A stretch of DNA of 64,000 bases from Streptomyces sp. R28 (GTDB lineage Bacteria; Actinomycetota; Actinomycetes; Streptomycetales; Streptomycetaceae). The notes beneath the pieces were generated by a model, which did no database searches, was not told the origin of the DNA, and saw only the letters and a list, made by a program, of their open reading frames with translations. Shown here one piece after another: positions 16,729 through 26,021 of the stretch (within the stretch, counting starts at the first letter, position 1; the number at the start of each line of letters is the position of its first letter). Both the position numbers and the translations under genes were made by a program. The DNA lies in contig NZ_CP163439.1 in NCBI RefSeq assembly GCF_041052385.1, positions 3,461,001 to 3,525,000 on the forward strand, given 5' to 3'.

Positions 16729-19700
16729 ATGACCCCGCCGGGAGCGGCAGTCGGCCCCAGGGCGCTCGACGGTGCCGTGCTGCGGGTCCGGGACGAGCTG
16801 GGGTTACCCGTCGGGGCGGGCTTCCTGGTCACCGGTGACCTGGCCTTCACCTGTGCCCATGTGGTCACCGCCGCCCTGGGTGCCCCGCAGGGCCGGCCCC
16901 CGAAGACGGCGCGGATCCGGGTCGACCTGCCGTTGAGCGGCACGTCGGCGTCGGTGACGGCGCGGGTCGAGGAGTGGTCCGACGAGCAGGACATCGCGGT
17001 CCTGCGGCTGGACGAGCCGCTGCCCGGCGCCCGGCCCGCGCGTCTGGTCCGGGCGGACGAGGTGTGGCACCACCCGATCGCCGCCTTCGGCTTTCCGGCC
17101 GGGCGGGACAACGGAGTGTGGCACTCGGGACGCCTCCTCGGCCGGCAGGGCGACGGCTGGATCCAGACCGAGATGACGTCCCTCAACGGCTACCGGATCG
17201 CACCCGGGTTCAGCGGCGGCCCCGTCTGGGACGAGCAACTGGTCGGCGTGGTCGGCATGGTGGTGGTGGCCGAGGCCAAGGATCCCGCCGCCGCCTATCT
17301 CGTCCCGGCCGACCAACTGCTCGCGTCATGGCCGGAGTTGGCGCGCCTGGCCGTACCGGAGTCGCCGTTCCACCCTCTGGCCGCCTTCGGCGAGAGTGAC
17401 GCGAGGTTCTTCTTCGGCCGGGAACGGGAGGCATCCGAGGTGGCCGACCTGGTGCGCGGGCACAAGGCGGTCACCCTGGTCGGCCCGTCCGGCTCCGGCA
17501 AGTCCTCACTTGCCGCGGCGGGCGTCACCCCCCGGCTGCGGGAGGAGGGTTACGAAGCCGCCGTCCTGCGCCCGGCCTCCTCCTACGGCACCCCGCTGAC
17601 CGCCCTCGCCGCCGCCCTGCTCCCGCTGCTCGAACCGGACCTGCCCGAGGTGACCCGCCTGGAGAGGATCCAGCAGCTGGCCGGCCTCCTCGGCGGAGAC
17701 GGGGCACCCCGCCTGCACGGGATCGTGACCCGCATCCTGGAGCGGACGCGCGGCCGACGCCTTCTGCTCGTGATCGACCAGTGCGAGGAGGCGCTCACCG
17801 CTGCGCCGGCCGACCTCACGGCGCTGATGGACGTCCTCCGCGTCGAGGACCTGCCCGAGTCGTTACGCGTCCTGATCACGTTGCGCGCCGACTTCCTCGA
17901 ACCGGCCCTGGCCGCCCCCTCCCTCGGCCCGCTCGTCGGCCACCGCATCCACGCACTGCGCCCCATGAACCGCGACCAGCTGGCCGAGGTGATCACCGCG
18001 CCGGTCGACGCCACCCCGAACGTGACGTACGACGAGGGACTGGACGCCCGGATCCTCAAGGACACCGGAGACACGCCCGGAGCCCTGCCGCTGCTCGTCA
18101 TGGCTCTGGACCTGCTGTGGCGCGAGCAGACCGTGCACGGGCGGCTGACGTACGAGGCGTACGAGCGGATCGAAGGGGTGACCGGCGCGCTCAGCCGCGA
18201 GGCGGACAGGGCTTGGGCGGACACCGTGACAGAGGCGGACGAGCCGGCCGCCCGGCGTCTGTTCACCCGCCTGGTGCAGATCCCGGTGGCCGGGTCCGGC
18301 GCGGTCGCCCGCAGACCCGCCGCCCGCTCCGAACTCGCCCCCGCCGAATGGGAGATCGCCCAGCGTCTCGCCGCCACCCGGCTGCTGGTCACCGGCGAGG
18401 GAGAGACCGTCGAGCTCGCCCACGAGGCGCTGATCACCGGCTGGCCGAAGCTGGCCGCGTGGGTGGCCGAGGACCACGAGTTCCTCGCCTGGCGCGAGAC
18501 CGTGCGACTCGACCTGGACCGCTGGCGCGGCGCCGGCGAACCGGCCGAACTGCTGCCCAGCGCCGTGGTCCTGGCCACGGCACAGCGCTGGCTCACCGAG
18601 CGCGCCGACGACATCGGCGACGCCGAGCGGGACTTCCTGGAACGGGGCCGCCGCCGCCGAAGGTCGGCCGTCCGGCGCCGCCGCGGGCTGTTCTCGACGC
18701 TCGGGCTGCTCTCCGTCCTGGCGCTGCTCCTGGGGGCGCTCTTCGGGTACCAGCGGGAGGTCAGCGCGGAGCAGCACGCCGCGGCGAACTCCCGGGCGCT
18801 GGCGAGCCTCTCGACCGACCAGCGGATCCAGGACCCGGCCCTGGCCATCAAGCTGGCCCTCGCCGCCTACCGCACGTCCCCGACGGACGAGGCGAAGAAC
18901 ACGCTGCTGCGGTACTACGCCCAGTACGGGTCGGCCTCGCGGATCCTGTCCGGGACGCCGGCCCCGTTGGAGGACTTCCGCGCCAGCCGGGACGGTGACG
19001 TGATGCTGGCCCGCACCAAGACGGGCCGGGCGACGCTCTTCGTCCACGCCCTCGACGGGACGGTGCGACGACAGCAGCTGAACGGGCCGGGTTACGCCCT
19101 GTACCCCCTGGTGTCGGGGGACGGCGGCCGGGTCGGTTACGTCAAGGGGAGCGGCCTTGTCTGGTACGACGTCCACCCGGACGACCATTCGCCGACGGGC
19201 GCTCCCCAGCACCTGGTCATCAGGGACCCGGAGGTCACATACGGACTCAACGGGTTCTCGTTCGCGCAACTTTCCCACGATGGGAGGCTGTTCGCGGCCG
19301 GCAGCGGGACGAGCCTTGCGTGGTGGGACCTGGACCGGCGCACACTCGGTGGCCGGATACCCCTGCCCCAGGCGCGCGGCGGCAGGCTACTGGGCGTGTG
19401 GTTCGGCCCCGACGACGACACGCTCATCGCGCTCGCTGCGATGCGCGATACCTACGACCAGCGTCTGATGGTCATCGACCGCCGTACCGGCGCCGTCCGA
19501 GTCATCGCCGAGTCCGCCGACGAGACCGTGGTCGCGGGAGACGGCAGCTCGGTGGTGACCTGCCGTCGGATCCGACAGAAGGGCGACGACCTGGACAGCG
19601 CGGTCTACACGGGTCTGCGTGTGTCCGACGGAAGCATGCTCGGGCAGTACGTGGGCGAGGAGAACTCCATGTGCGACACGGTCGCGCTCGGCTCGGGCGG

Positions 19701-20964
19701 CCGTTACCTCGTCATCGGGCTCATCGCCAAGACACTGGTCGACCTGCCGCGGGGCAAGGCTGTGACGAAGTTCGAGGAGCCGCAGGAGAATGCGGCGTCG
19801 CTGGTCTCGCAGGCGCGGCTCGTGGGCGACGGCTCACAGCTGTCGCTCATCAGCGCAGACAGCACGGGGATCTACTTCACCGAGACGTCCGCCACCACCC
19901 CGGTGAAGGACACGAACAACGTCGGCCTGACCCCAGACGGCCGACGGACGGTCGCCGTCGCGGCCGACGGAGAGACCGTACGGCTCACCACCGCGGCCAC
20001 CGATGCGGATGTGATCGCCGAGAAACCGCGCCTCAAGCCCTACTGGACAGGCGACGATCTGATCGTCTTCGACCGGGACAGCGACCTGCTGGCCAACCGC
20101 GAGGGCGTGAACAAGGTGGTGGTGCGGGACGCGAAGTCGTTGCGGCGACTGTCCGTGATCACCACGCCCATGCCGCCCACGCCTGCACAAACCGGCAGGA
20201 ACCCGTACCTCGACTACTTCTTCGACCGCTCCGGCCACCTCGTCACGGTCTCGGGGACGATGCTCCAGCGCTGGGACGGCAGGACGGGGCGCGCCGTCGA
20301 CGACTACGACCTCAACGCCCTGGGGCGCGTGGTCACGGAACAGCAGGACCCGGACAGCCAAGGCGTCTACGTCGGTGGCTATCCCGCCCCCGACCGGGTG
20401 ACCGTCGTAGTCCGGGGCGACCCGTACGTCCGGGTCGTCGAACTGCCCAGTGGGCGGCAGACGGCTCGGTACCAGACGAAACACGACGACCTCAGAGCCG
20501 CGGCCTTCGACCCCAGTGGCCGCTACCTCACGCTGATGCGCCGGGGGCAGATCATCGAGCTGTGGCGCACCGATCCACTGCGCAGGGAGTTCGGCCCTCT
20601 TTCGGGCTTCGAACTCCCCTCCGCGGCGGGTTTCCTGACAGGCACGGGACGCTTCCTCCTGGCCGGCACCAACAAGATCCGCATCTACCGGCTCGAAGAG
20701 CACGACTACGAGGTGACGTTCGACCTCGGGGCGTACAGCGAGCTGGGTACCGATCTGCCGCAGTACAAATTCCTGGACGCCTCCACCAACGGCCGGACCC
20801 TGCTGTTCTACCGTTCCGGCGACCAACGGGTCATCCGCCCCCTGACGCTGCGCCCCGACAGCTGGGCCGACGCACTGTGCCGGACCATCGGCCGCAGCGA
20901 CCTCACCACGCAGGAACGCAGAAACCAGCCCGTCCCCGTCCCGTCCGAGCCCGTCTGCCCGTGA
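16729..20964 (+). CDS. trypsin-like protease - nSTAND NTPase - membrane helix - beta-propeller giant protein
   Basis: Protein of 1,411 residues. Residues 1-215 form a trypsin-like serine protease with triad His44 (CAHVV), Asp88 (DIAVLRL) and Ser162 (GFSGGPV). A FHPLAAFGESDARFFFGRERE linker leads to an nSTAND ATPase with Walker A GPSGSGKS (252-259), Walker B LLLVIDQCEEAL and an ALPLLVMALDLLW arm. A basic patch (RGRRRRRS) and one membrane helix follow at about 654-674. The remaining 730 residues are degenerate WD40-like propeller repeats. The helix suggests the propeller lies outside and the ATPase and protease inside. Such proteins are typical of multicellular bacteria and are proposed sensors in conflict or cell-death responses. 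Start chosen at ATG 16729; no strong ribosome site is seen. Confidence 0.9.
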   Translation: MTPPGAAVGPRALDGAVLRVRDELGLPVGAGFLVTGDLAFTCAHVVTAALGAPQGRPPKTARIRVDLPLSGTSASVTARVEEWSDEQDIAVLRLDEPLPGARPARLVRADEVWHHPIAAFGFPAGRDNGVWHSGRLLGRQGDGWIQTEMTSLNGYRIAPGFSGGPVWDEQLVGVVGMVVVAEAKDPAAAYLVPADQLLASWPELARLAVPESPFHPLAAFGESDARFFFGREREASEVADLVRGHKAVTLVGPSGSGKSSLAAAGVTPRLREEGYEAAVLRPASSYGTPLTALAAALLPLLEPDLPEVTRLERIQQLAGLLGGDGAPRLHGIVTRILERTRGRRLLLVIDQCEEALTAAPADLTALMDVLRVEDLPESLRVLITLRADFLEPALAAPSLGPLVGHRIHALRPMNRDQLAEVITAPVDATPNVTYDEGLDARILKDTGDTPGALPLLVMALDLLWREQTVHGRLTYEAYERIEGVTGALSREADRAWADTVTEADEPAARRLFTRLVQIPVAGSGAVARRPAARSELAPAEWEIAQRLAATRLLVTGEGETVELAHEALITGWPKLAAWVAEDHEFLAWRETVRLDLDRWRGAGEPAELLPSAVVLATAQRWLTERADDIGDAERDFLERGRRRRRSAVRRRRGLFSTLGLLSVLALLLGALFGYQREVSAEQHAAANSRALASLSTDQRIQDPALAIKLALAAYRTSPTDEAKNTLLRYYAQYGSASRILSGTPAPLEDFRASRDGDVMLARTKTGRATLFVHALDGTVRRQQLNGPGYALYPLVSGDGGRVGYVKGSGLVWYDVHPDDHSPTGAPQHLVIRDPEVTYGLNGFSFAQLSHDGRLFAAGSGTSLAWWDLDRRTLGGRIPLPQARGGRLLGVWFGPDDDTLIALAAMRDTYDQRLMVIDRRTGAVRVIAESADETVVAGDGSSVVTCRRIRQKGDDLDSAVYTGLRVSDGSMLGQYVGEENSMCDTVALGSGGRYLVIGLIAKTLVDLPRGKAVTKFEEPQENAASLVSQARLVGDGSQLSLISADSTGIYFTETSATTPVKDTNNVGLTPDGRRTVAVAADGETVRLTTAATDADVIAEKPRLKPYWTGDDLIVFDRDSDLLANREGVNKVVVRDAKSLRRLSVITTPMPPTPAQTGRNPYLDYFFDRSGHLVTVSGTMLQRWDGRTGRAVDDYDLNALGRVVTEQQDPDSQGVYVGGYPAPDRVTVVVRGDPYVRVVELPSGRQTARYQTKHDDLRAAAFDPSGRYLTLMRRGQIIELWRTDPLRREFGPLSGFELPSAAGFLTGTGRFLLAGTNKIRIYRLEEHDYEVTFDLGAYSELGTDLPQYKFLDASTNGRTLLFYRSGDQRVIRPLTLRPDSWADALCRTIGRSDLTTQERRNQPVPVPSEPVCP

Positions 20965-20992
20965 CCGACGGGCTCGGAGTCGGCCGCGGCAC

Positions 20993-22732
20993 TCAACCCA
21001 CCAGCGGCGGGCGCTGCGCGTATGCGTCGCGCCCTCGGCCGTAGTCGTCGGACAGCGGCCGTGTGTCCAGGTAGAACCACTCGGCACCGGGACCGGGCCC
21101 CGGAAGCGAGCCCGACTCGACGACATCCGTGGGCCCCGGCGCGGCGACGACAGGAACCTCCGTCTTCGCCGGCCCCGGCATCAGCAGCTCCACGCGCAGC
21201 CCCAACCCCCGCTGTTGCGCGGTGAACTCCTCGACCTGGTTGCGACAGGCGTGGTCCAGATGGGTCACGCCGGTCAGGTCCAGGCGGATGCGGGGCCTGC
21301 CCGAGGCCGCCGCGGACTCCAGGGCCTCGATGACCTGCGGGAGCCGTAGGAAGGTCGCGTTGCCGGCCATGACGACCTTCGCGGTGTCGTCCTCGACGTG
21401 CTGTCGGATCACCGTCTGCGACATACGCAGGGCGGCCAGCACGATCCCGGCGGCCAACCCGACGAGGACGCCCTCCAGCAGTGCCGTCGCCACGATGACC
21501 AGCGTCGTCACCGTCATCACCACGAACTCGCCCCGGTCCTGCCGCCACATCTTCGGGAACTCCTCCGGCGCGAACAGCTTCCAGCCACTGTGCACGAGGA
21601 CACCCGCGAGCACCGAGATCGGAATCAGGGCGAGGACCTGCGGCAGCAGCAGCGCGAAGGCCAGCAGCCACAGGCCGTGCAGGGTGCGGGAGATGCGGGT
21701 CTTCGCGCCGGCCTGGACGTTGGCCGAGCTACGGGCGACGACCGCGGTGATCGGGAGGGCACCGAGGATGCCCGCGACCGTGTTTCCGGCGCCCTGGGCG
21801 ATGAGCTCGGTGTTGTAACGGGTGCGCGGGCCGCTGTGCATACGGTCCACGGCGGCCGCGGTGAACAGGCTCTCCGCGGAGGCGATGACCGTGAAGGTGA
21901 GGACGGAGGTGAGGATCGCGGTGTCCGCGAGGCCCGCGAACTGCTCGGCCCCCGGCACCCGCACCGACGCCAGCAGGTTGCCGACCTGGAGCGTCTTCAC
22001 GTCCACGCCGGGCAGCGCGGCGACCGCGATGCCGATACCGACCGCGACCAGCGCGGCCGGGACCTTCTTCGCCGGGCCGGGCACCTTCTTCCACAGGAAG
22101 CTCAGCACGATGGTGGCGGCGCCGAGCAGCGTGGCGATCATCGCCTGCGCGTCGGTCAGGATGTCGGCGAACAGGCCCGGGATACCCACCATGTTCTCGA
22201 CCGGCGTGCCGGGCGCCTTGGCGTCGGCCATCGGGTAGGCCTGGCTGAACATCAGCGGCAGCCCGATGCCGGCCAGCATCCCCTGGACCACCGCGAGGGA
22301 GATCGCCTGGAACAGCCGGCCCAGGCGTACGACGCCGAGGACGATCTGCAGGATGCCCGAGAACAGGACGATCACGCCGAGCATCGCCACGCCGTGCTCC
22401 AGCACCGTCTCCGCGACCAGCGCCGCGAGCCCGGCGGCCGGCCCGCTGACCTGCAGCGTGCTGCCCCGGACCACGCCGACGACCAGGCCGCCGATGACCC
22501 CGGAGATGATCCCGAGCTCGGCGGGGACACCGGAGGCGACGGCGACGCCGATGCACAGGGGCAGGGCGACGAGGAAGACGACGAGGGAGGCGGTGATCTC
22601 GCCCGCGAGGTCGGGCTTGGCGCCCCCGGCTTTCGGCGACTTGGCGCCTGCGGCCTTCGGAGACTTCGTGCCGCCGCCCTTCGGCGCGCTGTCCTTGCCG
22701 CGCGTACGCCCGCGCGCATGCGCCCCGCTCAT
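20993..22732 (-). CDS. SulP-family anion (bicarbonate/sulfate-type) transporter
   Basis: Protein of 579 residues. A Lys/Gly-rich N-terminal tail (repeats of PKAGGAKSPKA) precedes about 11 helices, starting DLAGEITASLVVFLVALPLCIGVAVASG, the SulP signature region. The C-terminus contains a STAS domain remnant (RIRLDLTGVTHLDHACRNQVEEF). The ATG overlaps the stop of the carbonic anhydrase gene (ATGA). This coupling indicates bicarbonate movement linked to CO2 hydration, as in BicA-like systems. It is convergent with the STAND gene (28 bases apart). Confidence 0.9.
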   Translation of the reverse strand: MSGAHARGRTRGKDSAPKGGGTKSPKAAGAKSPKAGGAKPDLAGEITASLVVFLVALPLCIGVAVASGVPAELGIISGVIGGLVVGVVRGSTLQVSGPAAGLAALVAETVLEHGVAMLGVIVLFSGILQIVLGVVRLGRLFQAISLAVVQGMLAGIGLPLMFSQAYPMADAKAPGTPVENMVGIPGLFADILTDAQAMIATLLGAATIVLSFLWKKVPGPAKKVPAALVAVGIGIAVAALPGVDVKTLQVGNLLASVRVPGAEQFAGLADTAILTSVLTFTVIASAESLFTAAAVDRMHSGPRTRYNTELIAQGAGNTVAGILGALPITAVVARSSANVQAGAKTRISRTLHGLWLLAFALLLPQVLALIPISVLAGVLVHSGWKLFAPEEFPKMWRQDRGEFVVMTVTTLVIVATALLEGVLVGLAAGIVLAALRMSQTVIRQHVEDDTAKVVMAGNATFLRLPQVIEALESAAASGRPRIRLDLTGVTHLDHACRNQVEEFTAQQRGLGLRVELLMPGPAKTEVPVVAAPGPTDVVESGSLPGPGPGAEWFYLDTRPLSDDYGRGRDAYAQRPPLVG

Positions 22733-23334
22733 CCGGTATGCACCCGGAACCGACCGTCCCCCTCCAGCTCGTGCACCTGCCCGGTGTCGACCTCGTAGTA
22801 CCAGCCGTGCAGCCGCAGCCGCCCCGCGTCCAGCCGGTGGCGCACCACCGGGTAAGTCCGCAGCGCGGCAAGCTGGTTGACGACATTGCCCTGCGCCACG
22901 TCCGGCAGCGACGGGTCGTCGGAGGCGGTCGTGAGGACCGGCGCCAGTTCGGGGCGGGCCAGCTGCAGCCAGGCGTGCACGCCCGGCAGCGCGGACAGGT
23001 CGTCGCCGGACTTCAGCGCCCCCATCGCGCCGCAGTGTGAGTGACCGCACACGATGATGTCCTGAACCCCGAGCACCTCCAGTGCGTACTCGATGGTGGC
23101 AGCCTCCCCGGACGCCCCGGGGCTTGCGTACGGCGGCACGATATTGCCCGCGTTTCGCAGCTCGAATATCTCTCCGGGCCGCGCGCCGGTAATCAGGGCG
23201 GGTATGACCCGCGAGTCCGAGCAGGTAATGAAGAGCGCCTCGGGATATTGCCCCTCGGCCAGTTTTCGGTATTCACCGCTCTCGAAATCCACCCGACGTT
23301 TGAACGAGCGGGCACGTTCCAGCAACGCCTTCAA
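22729..23334 (-). CDS. beta-class carbonic anhydrase
   Basis: Protein of 201 residues starting LKALLERARSFKRRV if the TTG at 23334 is used. I chose it because GAGGAGG lies 5 bases before it; an upstream frame adds a 39-residue hydrophobic extension unlike the family. Zinc site: Cys in FITCSDSRV, His and Cys in CGHSHCGAM; the Asp-Arg dyad is in SDSR. It interconverts CO2 and bicarbonate in the cytoplasm. The stop overlaps the SulP start, giving an enzyme-transporter operon. Confidence 0.92.
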   Translation of the reverse strand: MKALLERARSFKRRVDFESGEYRKLAEGQYPEALFITCSDSRVIPALITGARPGEIFELRNAGNIVPPYASPGASGEAATIEYALEVLGVQDIIVCGHSHCGAMGALKSGDDLSALPGVHAWLQLARPELAPVLTTASDDPSLPDVAQGNVVNQLAALRTYPVVRHRLDAGRLRLHGWYYEVDTGQVHELEGDGRFRVHTG

Positions 23335-23527
23335 CGATGCCTCCTCAGCTGGGAGTTCGACCAGTTGAACAGCACCGTAGAGGAGCACACACCAGAGGAA
23401 GGTTAAGTAAAGGCCAGAGCGCGTCCAGTAATTGGACATTCTTTGCCGCAACGCTCCACAAGCGCTTGCCTCTTGTAGCGTGTCGACGTCAGGGCAGAGA
23501 ATGCAAATTCACGGAGAGACAGGACGC

Positions 23528-24367
23528 ATGGGCATACGAGTGCTGCTCATCGAGGACGACGAGACGATCGCCGAGCCTCTCACCGAGGGCCTGGGTCACT
23601 TCGGGCTGACAGTGGATCACGTGACCACCGGTGCCGAGGGGTTGAGAAGTCCGTACGGCGATGTCGTCCTGCTCGACCTCGGGCTGCCGGACATGGACGG
23701 CATCGACGTGTGCCGGGGCATCCGGCAGGTCTCGGACGTGCCGGTCATCATCCTGAGTGCGCGGGGTGAGGAGGCCGACCGGGTCCTGGGGCTCGAGCTG
23801 GGGGCGGACGACTATCTGGCGAAGCCGTTCAGCGTGCGGGAGCTGGTGGCACGGGTGCGGGCGGTGACCCGGCGGACCCAGCGCACGGAGACGGGAGCAC
23901 CGGAGCCGGTTCGCACCCCGCCGCCCCCGGTGCTCCCGTCGCCCTCCTCGCCGCCCTCGCCTTCGTCACCGCTCGCGTCACCGCCGCTCTCGCCACCGCC
24001 TTCGCCGCCGTCGCCCCCGTCGTTCGAGGACCCCGGCCCCTCCCCCTCGTACGCCCCCGGCCCGCTCGTCGTGGACCGCCGCACCCGCCAGGTCTGGGTC
24101 GGCGAGGTTCCCGTCCCCCTCACCCCGAAGGAGTTCGAGCTGCTGGCGCTGCTCACCGAGGATCCCGGGGCGGTCTACTCCCGGCAGCAGATCCTGGACC
24201 GGGTGTGGGACCCGCACTACGAGGGCCCGACCAAGACGCTGGACGTCCATGTCGCCTCGCTGCGGCGGAAGCTGGGCGCCCCGGCATGGATCCAGACGCT
24301 GCGCGGGGTCGGCTTCCGGCTGGCGGTGCAGGCCGAGCCGGGCGGGCAGGAGGTGTCCTCGCCGTGA
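23528..24367 (+). CDS. OmpR-family response regulator with a long Pro/Ser linker
   Basis: Protein of 279 residues from the ATG at 23528. The receiver domain (RVLLIEDDETIAEPL; phospho-acceptor Asp in VLLDLGLPDMDG; Lys in LAKPFSV) is joined to a winged-helix DNA-binding domain (PLTPKEFELLALL, TKTLDVHVASLRRKLG). The linker, residues about 120-180, is an unusually long low-complexity run of Pro and Ser (PPSPSSPLASPPLSPPPSPP). Its stop overlaps the GTG of the kinase gene. Confidence 0.93.
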   Translation: MGIRVLLIEDDETIAEPLTEGLGHFGLTVDHVTTGAEGLRSPYGDVVLLDLGLPDMDGIDVCRGIRQVSDVPVIILSARGEEADRVLGLELGADDYLAKPFSVRELVARVRAVTRRTQRTETGAPEPVRTPPPPVLPSPSSPPSPSSPLASPPLSPPPSPPSPPSFEDPGPSPSYAPGPLVVDRRTRQVWVGEVPVPLTPKEFELLALLTEDPGAVYSRQQILDRVWDPHYEGPTKTLDVHVASLRRKLGAPAWIQTLRGVGFRLAVQAEPGGQEVSSP

Positions 24368-25848
24368 CCCGCCGGCTGCTGCTCAGCTACCTCTCTCTCG
24401 CCGGGCTCGTCCTGCTCTGCCTGGAGATCCCGCTGGGCTTCGTCTACTCGCGCAGCGAGCGGGAGCGGGTGGTGAGCGCGGCGAAGGACGAGGCCGAGTC
24501 GGTCTCCGCGTACGCCTCGCTGTCCCTGAGCGCGGGCCGTGCCGGGCGGGACCTGCCGCGCCGGGTGGTGCACTGCGCCGAGCGCATCGGCGGGAAGGTG
24601 GTGGTCGTGGACGCCGCGGGCGCCCTGCTCGCCACCTCGCACCCGCTGGCCGCCGTCATGTCGGCCCACCTCGCCTCCCGCCCCGGTATCGCGGCCGCCC
24701 TCCACGGCACCTCCACGGTGGACGTCCGTACGTCGACCATCGGCGGGGTCGAGTACCTCTCGGTCGCCACGCCGATCCGGCACACCTCGGGACTGCAGGG
24801 TGCCGTATGGCTCACGCTGCCGACCCGGACGGTGCACGAACGCGTCCACCACGTCTGGCTGTTGCTCGGCCTCGGCGGCCTCGGGGTCCTCACCGCGGTC
24901 GCCGTGGTCGGCTTCGCCATCGCCCGCTGGACCGGTCGGCCCATCCGTGAACTGGAGCGCGCCACCGACGAGTTGGCGGACGGCGGGCTGCCCGCGCCGG
25001 TGACGATCACGAAGGGGCCGCCCGAAGTGCGCCGCCTGGCCGCCGCGTTCAACCGTACGGCGGCCCGGCTCGCCCATCTCCTCGCCGCCCAGCACGCGTT
25101 CGCGGGCGAGGCCTCCCATCAGCTCAAGACGCCGCTCGCGGCGCTGCGGCTGAGGCTGGAGAACCTGGAGCCGAGCGTCCTGGACCGCGGCCGGGGCAGC
25201 CTCACCGCCGCGGTGACCGAGACGGACCGGCTCTCCCGGATGGTAGAGGGCCTGCTGGCGATGGCCCGCCTGGAGGAGGACGCCGCGACGCCCGGCCCGG
25301 TCGACGTGGGCGCGGTCTGTGCGGAACGGCACCGCACCTGGCAGCCGCTGTTCGCGCAACAGGGGGTCGCCCTGGTCCTGTTCGCCGGCAGCGTGGGACC
25401 GGTGCTAGCGGTGCCGGGCGGGGTCGAGCAGATCGTGGACAACCTGCTGTCCAACGCCCTGCGCGCCTCCCCGCCGGCCAGCACCGTGACCGTGGAGCTA
25501 CGGCTCCACGTACCGGCCCGCCGTGCCCTGCGCGACGCCCGCCCCGCCTGGGTCGACCTGCACATCACCGACGAGGGCCCCGGCATGACCCCGGAACAGC
25601 GCGGCCGCGCCTTCGACCGCTTCTGGCGCGCGCCGGGCGCCCCCAAGGGCGGCACGGGACTCGGCCTCTCGCTGGTCCAACGGCTCGCACACGCGAGCGG
25701 TGGCGAGGCGAGCCTGCACGCCTCGGCCGCGGGCGGGCTCGACGCGGTGATCCGCCTGCCGTCGGCGGAGCCGCCGCGCGAGGTGCACGGGCCGGGCCTC
25801 GACAGAGCCGGGCAGCGGAAGCGGGCGGTGCCGGCGCTGCGCGGGTGA
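24364..25848 (+). CDS. sensor histidine kinase (two-component system)
   Basis: Protein of 494 residues from a GTG in a GTGA overlap with the regulator stop. It has two membrane helices (LLLSYLSLAGLVLLCLEIPLG; VWLLLGLGGLGVLTAVAVVGF) flanking an extracytoplasmic sensor of about 130 residues, a HAMP domain, the phospho-acceptor in FAGEASHQLKTPLAALRLRL, an N box (QIVDNLLSNALRAS) and G boxes (DEGPGMTPEQ, GGTGLGLSLV). The HQLKTP box matches actinobacterial kinases related to PrrB/TcrY. The signal is unknown. Confidence 0.93.
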   Translation: MTRRLLLSYLSLAGLVLLCLEIPLGFVYSRSERERVVSAAKDEAESVSAYASLSLSAGRAGRDLPRRVVHCAERIGGKVVVVDAAGALLATSHPLAAVMSAHLASRPGIAAALHGTSTVDVRTSTIGGVEYLSVATPIRHTSGLQGAVWLTLPTRTVHERVHHVWLLLGLGGLGVLTAVAVVGFAIARWTGRPIRELERATDELADGGLPAPVTITKGPPEVRRLAAAFNRTAARLAHLLAAQHAFAGEASHQLKTPLAALRLRLENLEPSVLDRGRGSLTAAVTETDRLSRMVEGLLAMARLEEDAATPGPVDVGAVCAERHRTWQPLFAQQGVALVLFAGSVGPVLAVPGGVEQIVDNLLSNALRASPPASTVTVELRLHVPARRALRDARPAWVDLHITDEGPGMTPEQRGRAFDRFWRAPGAPKGGTGLGLSLVQRLAHASGGEASLHASAAGGLDAVIRLPSAEPPREVHGPGLDRAGQRKRAVPALRG

Positions 25849-26021
25849 GCGCACAACGGTCGGCGCACGGCCGACACACAGGCAGCTCTCGGGTACGCCG
25901 CCCGACGGTCATCAGCTGGCTACGGTCCGTCCATCACGCTCCCCTAGGTTCCATGCCGCCCCCCACGCACGACCCCGTCGTCGACCGACGGCGGGGCGGT
26001 ACGGCACCTCCTGGAGTGAGA

